NCBI RefSeq assembly: GCF_036555685.1
Contig: NZ_DATBKY010000041.1
Coordinates: forward strand, 47,759-111,758
Origin: Actinophytocola sp036555685
GTDB taxonomy: Bacteria > Actinomycetota > Actinomycetes > Mycobacteriales > Pseudonocardiaceae
Reading direction: 5' to 3'
DNA: 64,000 nt
Shown here piece after piece: positions 59,340-64,000 of the stretch. Position 1 is the first letter of the stretch. Each line of letters opens with the position of its first letter. Below the pieces are notes generated by a model. It did not search any database and was not told the DNA's origin. It saw nothing but the letters and a program-made list of their open reading frames with translations. The position numbers and the translations under genes are program-made.

Positions 59340-59619
59340 GTGACCAGGCAGCGCGAGGTCGTCGACACGCGTCCCCGCGGCGTCCCGCGAGGGCGACTTC
59401 CAGGCGCTGCCCTCCCTCCCCGATCCGGTCCTGGTGCTCCGGGTGGACTCGGCGACGTCCGGATGGGTGGTGCCGAACCCGAGGCGGTTGGTGGGCGGGG
59501 GCCCGGGGCGGTGTGGCGGTGGGAGGCACGCCGCGCGTGTGTGCACCTTCCCGATCGCCGGGCGCCGGATCGTGGCGATCGAGATGCACGCCGACCCCGA
59601 GCCGCCGGCCGAGCGGAGA
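59340..59619 (+). pseudogene. Relic of an ECF sigma factor C-terminal region (SigJ-like)
   Basis: The plus strand encodes VTRQREVVDTR (frame of 59340) and then, after a +1 shift near 59372, PAASREGDFQALPSLPDPVLVLRVD and later CTFPIAGRRIVAIEMHADPE. These match, in order, the RQREVVDAFLAASRxGDFxALLxLLDPDVVLR and FTVAGGRIVEIDVIADPE segments of the SnoaL-like C-terminal domain of SigJ-type ECF sigma factors. The whole DNA-binding sigma2/sigma4 part and the middle of the SnoaL domain are missing. With a frameshift and no start region, this is a decayed fragment. The match is from memory of the family. Confidence 0.7.
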
Positions 59620-59964
59620 TCAGCCGCTGACGTGCACGTGGCCGGCGCCCCACACCGACCCGAGCACCGCGAGCGGCCAGATCACCAGCAGCGGCACGAA
59701 CCCCGCCCCGGCTACGAGAAGTACGACGGCGGACAGCACGGTGGCGATGAGCCCCGCGCGCGCCGAGAGGTAGCACAGCCCGACGGGTCCGAGGAGCATG
59801 CTCAGCACGAACGCGACTCCGGCCGACTTCGGTCGCGGCTGGTTGACCGGGATACGCCCCGGGCCGGCCTGCAGCTCCGGGTGCGGCTGGATGGCCACCG
59901 GGATCGACGCGTAGCTTCGGGTCCACTCGGAGTTCAGCACGGGCGTGATAGTCGGGTTGCTCAT
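59620..59964 (-). CDS. Small membrane protein (TM2/DUF4190-like)
   Basis: 114-aa protein. A polar N-terminal part of about 50 residues is followed by two to three hydrophobic helices (about 52-110) with SAGVAFVLSMLLGPVGLCYLS, reminiscent of TM2/DUF4190 proteins. The start is ATG 59964 with GGGGAGGCGG upstream. It is divergent from the Crp-family gene 105 bp away. The role is unknown; the gene is monocistronic, ended by the hairpin at 59301-59339. Confidence 0.75.
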   Translation of the reverse strand: MSNPTITPVLNSEWTRSYASIPVAIQPHPELQAGPGRIPVNQPRPKSAGVAFVLSMLLGPVGLCYLSARAGLIATVLSAVVLLVAGAGFVPLLVIWPLAVLGSVWGAGHVHVSG

Positions 59965-60069
59965 CGTCCGCCTCCCCAATTTTTTGGCTGCAGAGCCATA
60001 CTCGCCGGGTTGGCGGCCGGGTACCGTGTCAAATGAAACACCCGGGACGGGGCTGGGGAGAATCGAACA

Positions 60070-60768
60070 ATGGGGCCGTCGGAGACCGGTAACGGCGAGC
60101 GACGCGCGTGGCACCGGTTGACTGTCGCCGAGCAGAACGCATTGACGACGCCCGGTCAGCAGCGCATCTGGCAGTCCGGGGAATTCCTTGCCATGCAGGG
60201 CAGTCCGCCCAGCAGCATGTTCGTGATCATCCGGGGCTGGGTGAAGATCACCGCGACCAACTACCGTGGCGACAACGCGCCACTCGCCGCCCGTGGCCCG
60301 GGCGAGATCGTGGGTGAGCTGGCGCCGATCAGCGGTCTGCCCCGGGGCGCCACGATCCAGGCGATGGACGAGGTGTGCGCGTGGGTCATCACGGCCGAGC
60401 GGCTGCTCGCCGTACTGAGCCGCAATCCCCGGATAGCAATGGAGTTACTCCGGTCGCTGGCATTTCGCCTCCAGCAATCGGATCGGCTGCGCCTGGAGTC
60501 CGGCGGAACGGAATTTCCGCAACGGTTGGCCGCGCTTCTTCTGGAACTCGCGCTGCAATACGACCCGGACTGGGCGGCGGCGAGCGAGGTGGTTCTCCAC
60601 CAAACGCAGGAAGATCTGGCCAGCTTCGCCCGGGTTTCGCGGAGCACGCTGATTCGCGGCTTGGACGAGCTGAAAAGAATCGGCGTGGTGAAGACGGCCC
60701 GCCACCGCGTGACGATCATCCGCCCGGACATTCTCCGCGACCTGGCCGCCGGCCGACCGGCCCCCTGA
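60070..60768 (+). CDS. Crp/Fnr-family transcriptional regulator
   Basis: 232-aa regulator. The cyclic-nucleotide-binding-type beta-roll (about 30-130) has FLAMQGSPPSSMFVIIRGWVKI and the phosphate-cassette region PGEIVGELAPISGLPRGAT. GELA plus the Arg-bearing segment suggests cNMP binding is possible, but the cassette is not the strict Crp form. The Crp helix-turn-helix (about 175-225) has TQEDLASFARVSRSTLIRGLDELKRIG. No cysteine cluster, so it is not Fnr. It is divergent from the small membrane-protein gene. The target is unknown. Confidence 0.9.
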   Translation: MGPSETGNGERRAWHRLTVAEQNALTTPGQQRIWQSGEFLAMQGSPPSSMFVIIRGWVKITATNYRGDNAPLAARGPGEIVGELAPISGLPRGATIQAMDEVCAWVITAERLLAVLSRNPRIAMELLRSLAFRLQQSDRLRLESGGTEFPQRLAALLLELALQYDPDWAAASEVVLHQTQEDLASFARVSRSTLIRGLDELKRIGVVKTARHRVTIIRPDILRDLAAGRPAP

Positions 60769-60773
60769 GAGCC

Positions 60774-60794
60774 CGGCCGGCACGAAGCCGGCCG
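60774..60794. terminator. Hairpin between the Crp-family and DUF5313 genes
   Basis: Perfect 8-bp arms CGGCCGGC / GCCGGCCG around ACGAA, five bases after the Crp-family stop and 23 bp from the convergent stop at 60818. Probably a bidirectional terminator. Confidence 0.6.
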
Positions 60795-60817
60795 ACGTCT
60801 CGCGGCAACGCGGCTTC

Positions 60818-61243
60818 CTAGGGCTGGTAGTAGGCCGTGTAGATGACGGCCAGATCCGCGCGTTCGTCCACAGTAGACTCTTCGCGGATCTTGCGGTTCA
60901 GGCCCACGGGGAAGCCGTGCTTGATCAGGCGGCGTTCACAGGCGTCCTCGAGGAACGCCAGGGAGAAGTAGATCGACAGCAGGTAGCCCAGCGCCACCAT
61001 CGAGAACCGCAGCGGCCACGGGCCCGGGGCGAGCAGCGCGAGCCACCACCAGAGGAACATCACCTGCACCCGTGCGAAGTGCCGCAGCACCCACGTCCGG
61101 CAGGTGAGGTCGTAGAGCACCCAACCGTGGTACGCGGTCGGCAGCGTGCCGCCGACCGCGTACCACAGCCACCGTATGGGGCCGGGCCGGATCAGGCTCC
61201 GGCGAGGGCCTTCAGCGCGTCGGCGCGGTCGGTGCGCTCCCAT
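60818..61243 (-). CDS. DUF5313-family membrane protein
   Basis: Up to 141 aa. PIRWLWYAVGGTLPTAYHGWVLYDLTCRTWVLRHFARV, then two hydrophobic helices and IYFSLAFLEDACERRLIKHGFP, match DUF5313 as I recall it. The only ATG, at 61243, makes the gene overlap metK by 52 bp and adds a basic unconserved N-terminus of about 20 residues. A non-standard CTG (61213) just before the conserved part would give a normal family length of about 131. The gene follows metK on the same strand. The function is unknown. Confidence 0.75.
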   Translation of the reverse strand: MGAHRPRRRAEGPRRSLIRPGPIRWLWYAVGGTLPTAYHGWVLYDLTCRTWVLRHFARVQVMFLWWWLALLAPGPWPLRFSMVALGYLLSIYFSLAFLEDACERRLIKHGFPVGLNRKIREESTVDERADLAVIYTAYYQP

Positions 61244-62394
61244 GGCAGGTCCAGCTCAGGACGGCCGAAGTGGCCGTACGCGGCGGTCTGAGCATAGATG
61301 GGACGCAGCAGGTCGAGGTCGCGGATGATGGCCGCGGGCCGCAGGTCGAAGACCTGGCTGATCGCCTGCTGGATCTTGGTGGGGTCGACGGTCTCGGTGC
61401 CGAAGGTCTCGACGAACAGGCCCACCGGCGCCGCCTTGCCGATCGCGTACGCGACCTGCACCTCGAGGTGGGTGGCGAGGCCCGCGGCGACGGCGTTCTT
61501 GGCGACCCAGCGCATCGCGTACGCGGCCGAGCGGTCGACCTTCGACGGGTCCTTGCCGGAGAACGCGCCGCCGCCGTGCCGGGCCATGCCGCCGTAGCTG
61601 TCGACGATGATCTTCCGGCCGGTCAGGCCCGCGTCACCCATCGGACCGCCGACGACGAACCTGCCGGTCGGGTTCACCAGCAGCCGCACGTTCTCGGAGT
61701 CCAGGTCCAGCTGGGCGATCTCGGGCTTGACGACCTGCTCGAGCACGTCGACGGTCAGCAGCTTCTCGAGGTCGACGCCGTCGGCGTGCTGCGAGGACAC
61801 CACCACGGTGTCGAGCCGCACGGCCTGGTCGCCCGCGTACTCGATCGTGACCTGCGTCTTGCCGTCCGGCCGCAGGTAGGGCAGCGTGCCGTTCTTGCGC
61901 ACGTCGGTCAGCCGCTTGGCCAGGCGATGGGCGAGCGCGATCGGCAGCGGCATCAGCTCCGGCGTGTCCGTGCACGCGTAGCCGAACATCAGGCCCTGGT
62001 CGCCGGCGCCCTGCTTGGCGATCTCGTCCTCTTCGTGCTCGACCCGCGACTCGTAGGCGGTGTCGACACCCTGGGCGATGTCGGGCGACTGCGACCCGAT
62101 CGCGATGTTGACGCCGCAGGAGTTGCCGTCGAAGCCCTTGGCGGACGAGTCGTAGCCGATGCCGAGGATCGTCTCGCGCACGATCGTCGGCATGTCCGCG
62201 TACGCCTCGGTCGTCACCTCGCCGGCGACGTGCACCTGGCCGGTCGTGACCATGGTCTCCACCGCCACACGCGACCGCGGGTCCTTGGACAGCAACGCGT
62301 CCAGGATCGAGTCGCTGATCGCGTCACAAATCTTGTCTGGGTGCCCCTCGGTCACCGACTCGCTGGTGAACAGCCTGCTCGCGGACTCCGTCAC
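61192..62394 (-). CDS. metK: S-adenosylmethionine synthetase
   Basis: 400-aa enzyme making SAM from methionine and ATP. LFTSESVTEGHPDKICD, the GAGDQGLMFGYAC hexapeptide region, IGSQSPDIAQGVD, and GGGAFSGKDPSKVDRSAAY are the signatures. GTG 62394 fits the family N-terminus; the frame is open to 62448. No SAM riboswitch was seen, as the coaBC stop is only 66 bp upstream. It is downstream of coaBC, as in mycobacteria, and is followed by the DUF5313 gene. Confidence 0.96.
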   Translation of the reverse strand: MTESASRLFTSESVTEGHPDKICDAISDSILDALLSKDPRSRVAVETMVTTGQVHVAGEVTTEAYADMPTIVRETILGIGYDSSAKGFDGNSCGVNIAIGSQSPDIAQGVDTAYESRVEHEEDEIAKQGAGDQGLMFGYACTDTPELMPLPIALAHRLAKRLTDVRKNGTLPYLRPDGKTQVTIEYAGDQAVRLDTVVVSSQHADGVDLEKLLTVDVLEQVVKPEIAQLDLDSENVRLLVNPTGRFVVGGPMGDAGLTGRKIIVDSYGGMARHGGGAFSGKDPSKVDRSAAYAMRWVAKNAVAAGLATHLEVQVAYAIGKAAPVGLFVETFGTETVDPTKIQQAISQVFDLRPAAIIRDLDLLRPIYAQTAAYGHFGRPELDLPWERTDRADALKALAGA

Positions 62395-62460
62395 GACGTA
62401 CCTACCCAATTCATCGCCTGGTTGTTGTGGAAAGCGTACTGATAGCACTGGAGAACCAGT

Positions 62461-63690
62461 TCAAGACCGTTTGAAGGCCACCACCGCATCCCATACATCG
62501 GAAGCCATCCGCGACTTGCTACCCAGCGCGATGGCTCGTTCCGATCCGTCGGCGGACAGTAGCCAACCGGCGTTGTCCTCCATCTCGAAGGCCTTGCCCT
62601 CGCCGACCGCGTTGACGACCAGCAGGTCGCACCCCTTGCGCTTGAGCTTGGCCCGCGCGTGCTCGAGCACGTCGCCGGTGCTATCCCCCGTCTCGGCCGC
62701 GAAACCCACGATGACCTGCTCGGACGTCCGGCTCGCGACCAGCTCGGCGAGCACGTCCGGGTTGCGGGTCAGCGCGACCGGGTCCGGGTCGCGGCCGGTC
62801 TTCTTGATCTTGTACTCGGCCCGGTCGACGGGCCGGAAGTCGGCCACCGCGGCGGCCATCACCACGACGTCGGCGCCGGCCGACACCTCGTGCATGGCGT
62901 CGCGCAGTTCTTCGGCCGTGCCGACCCGGACGATCTCGGCGCCGGCCGGCTCGGCCAGCGCCACCGTGTGCGCGGACACGAGGGTGACCTGCGCGCCGCG
63001 CTGCACGGCGGTGCGGGCGAGCGCGTAGCCCTGCTTGCCGGACGAGCGGTTGCCGAGGTACCGCACGGGGTCGAGCGGTTCTCGCGTGCCACCCGCGGAC
63101 ACGACGATCCGCACGCCCTCGAGGTCGCGCGGCAGCGCGTCTGGCCGGGCGAGCAGCAGGCGCGCGAGGTCGACGATCTCGGCCGGGTCGGCGAGGCGGC
63201 CCTTGCCGGTGTCGACGCCGGTGAGCCGTCCGCTCGCCGGCTCGCTGACGATCACACCGCGGCGGCGCAGGGTGGCCACGTTGTCGCGGGTGGCGGGGTG
63301 CTCCCACATCTCGGTGTGCATGGCGGGCGCCATCAGCACCGGGCAGCGAGCGGTGAGCAGCGTGTTGGTAAGGAGGTCGTCGGCGAGGCCGTGCGCGGCC
63401 TTGGCGAGCAGGTCGGCGGTGGCGGGCACGACGAGCACGAGGTCGGCGGACTGCCCGATGCGCACGTGCGGCACCTCGGGCACGTCGTCGAAGACCTCGG
63501 TGCGCACGGAATTGCCGGACAGCGCTTCGAACGTGGCGGCGCCGACGAACCGTAGCGCGGCGGCCGTCGGCAGCACGCGGACGTCGTGCCCGGACTCGGT
63601 GAGGCGGCGAAGAACCTCGCACGCCTTGTAGGCCGCGATCCCACCGCCCACACCGAGTACGACGCGGGGGCGGCGATCGGCCTCGGTCAC
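62461..63690 (-). CDS. coaBC: Phosphopantothenoylcysteine synthetase/decarboxylase
   Basis: 409-aa bifunctional enzyme of coenzyme A synthesis. CoaC part (about 1-185): VVLGVGGGIAAYKACEVLRRL, the FMN and substrate sites VPATADLLAKAAHGLADDLLTNTLL, APAMHTEMWEHPA. CoaB part (190-409): VRIVVSAGGTREPLDPVRYLGNRSSGKQGYALA and the KxKK-type region KKTGRDPDPVALTRNPDVL. Its start overlaps the rpoZ stop by 4 bp. It is coupled to rpoZ upstream and precedes metK. Confidence 0.96.
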   Translation of the reverse strand: MTEADRRPRVVLGVGGGIAAYKACEVLRRLTESGHDVRVLPTAAALRFVGAATFEALSGNSVRTEVFDDVPEVPHVRIGQSADLVLVVPATADLLAKAAHGLADDLLTNTLLTARCPVLMAPAMHTEMWEHPATRDNVATLRRRGVIVSEPASGRLTGVDTGKGRLADPAEIVDLARLLLARPDALPRDLEGVRIVVSAGGTREPLDPVRYLGNRSSGKQGYALARTAVQRGAQVTLVSAHTVALAEPAGAEIVRVGTAEELRDAMHEVSAGADVVVMAAAVADFRPVDRAEYKIKKTGRDPDPVALTRNPDVLAELVASRTSEQVIVGFAAETGDSTGDVLEHARAKLKRKGCDLLVVNAVGEGKAFEMEDNAGWLLSADGSERAIALGSKSRMASDVWDAVVAFKRS

Positions 63691-63977
63691 TCGCCTTCGG
63701 TGTGTTCGAGCAGGCCGGCGTGGATCTCGCGGAGCGCGATGGACAGCGGCTTCTCGCGCGGGCCCGGCTCGACCAGCGGACCGACGTACTCGAGCAGGCC
63801 CTCGCCGAGCTGCGCGTAGTAGTCGTTGATCTGGCGGGCGCGCTTGGCTGCGTAGATCACCAGGGCGTACTTCGAGCTGACCTTGTCGAGCAGGTCGTCG
63901 ATCGGGGGGTTCGTGATGCCTTCGAGCTGCGGGCTCGTCGGGTCACCCAGTGCGCCCAACTCGGTGGGGGTGATCAC
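63687..63977 (-). CDS. rpoZ: RNA polymerase omega subunit
   Basis: 96-aa subunit aiding RNA polymerase assembly. GITNPPIDDLLDKVSSKYALVIYAAKRARQINDYYAQLGEG is the conserved omega core (about 18-60) with the R-Q-I-N-D-Y motif. The C-terminal EKPLSIALREIHAGLL is usual in actinobacteria. The GTG start lies 23 bp from the window end, so the promoter and gmk, the expected upstream neighbour, are outside. It is coupled to coaBC. Confidence 0.95.
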   Translation of the reverse strand: MITPTELGALGDPTSPQLEGITNPPIDDLLDKVSSKYALVIYAAKRARQINDYYAQLGEGLLEYVGPLVEPGPREKPLSIALREIHAGLLEHTEGE

Positions 63978-64000
63978 TCGTGTTTCTCCAGCTGGTCAGA

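Noticed and set aside
56675..59773. Plus-strand open frame of 1032 codons antisense to def and priA
   Set aside because: Composition is Ala/Arg/Gly/Pro with no motif; the minus-strand genes here are clear. Only the part after about 59340 holds real homology (the sigma relic).
62395..62460. SAM riboswitch upstream of metK
   Set aside because: The gap to coaBC is only 66 bp and holds no SAM-I, SAM-II or SAM-IV core sequence.

Overview
The window is high-GC DNA (third codon positions almost all G or C, many GTG/TTG starts) from an actinobacterium, most likely a member of the Pseudonocardiales (Amycolatopsis/Saccharopolyspora-like). Lineage markers are RbpA, WhiA, OpcA, MptB, SufR, a helicase-dead PriA and DUF5313. 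From recalled gene orders, the backbone is collinear with the Mycobacterium tuberculosis Rv1390-Rv1466 segment: suf operon, mptB, ABC transporter, ctaA, qor, ctaB, tkt-tal-zwf-opcA-pgl, secG, tpi-pgk-gap, whiA-yvcK-rapZ-uvrC, rib genes, rpe, rsmB-fmt, priA, metK, coaBC, rpoZ. Genes outside that order are accessory.

Layout. 1-5.8 kb: the 3' end of a lycopene cyclase gene, a MerR regulator, a LuxR-type two-component pair, a secreted protease-like protein that has lost its zinc motif, and an MFS exporter. 5.8-12.4 kb: a complete SUF Fe-S assembly operon, sufR-sufB-sufD-ferredoxin-sufC-sufS-sufU-sufT, read leftward. 12.5-19.7 kb: mptB, a DUF6058 gene, an ABC-2 exporter, ctaA (heme A synthase), a fatty-acid desaturase with a palindromic operator, and a quinone reductase. 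19.7-24.6 kb: an accessory block with an FKBP lipoprotein, a three-gene cassette (membrane protein, cupin-like protein, HD hydrolase), an ArsR/SRPBCC pair and a HAD phosphatase. 24.6-34.2 kb: ctaB, then the pentose-phosphate operon tkt, tal, pgi, zwf, opcA, pgl.

34.4-41.2 kb: an orphan histidine kinase, rbpA, secG, a Tat-exported GH64 glucanase, and the glycolytic operon gap-pgk-tpiA. 41.6-46.6 kb: uvrC-rapZ-yvcK-whiA. 46.7-49.7 kb: a secreted SGNH esterase, a Rieske lipoprotein, a MazEF-type toxin-antitoxin pair preceded by a 12-bp iteron array, and a PH-like membrane protein. 49.7-53.8 kb: ansA-rpe-ribE-ribBA-ribH. 53.9-59.2 kb: def-fmt-rsmB and priA. 59.3-61.2 kb: an ECF sigma-factor relic, a small membrane protein, a Crp-family regulator and a DUF5313 gene. 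61.2-64 kb: rpoZ-coaBC-metK.

The most interesting signals are mostly non-coding. An exactly duplicated 34-nt leader-like motif with a second conserved block occurs before tal and again 10 kb away between convergent genes. A phased GCTACC array runs through the mazE promoter. A SufR-like operator overlaps the sufR start codon. At least nine genes have a TANNNT box 6-7 nt before the start codon, which is leaderless architecture. No tRNA, rRNA, CRISPR array, insertion sequence or prophage was seen.
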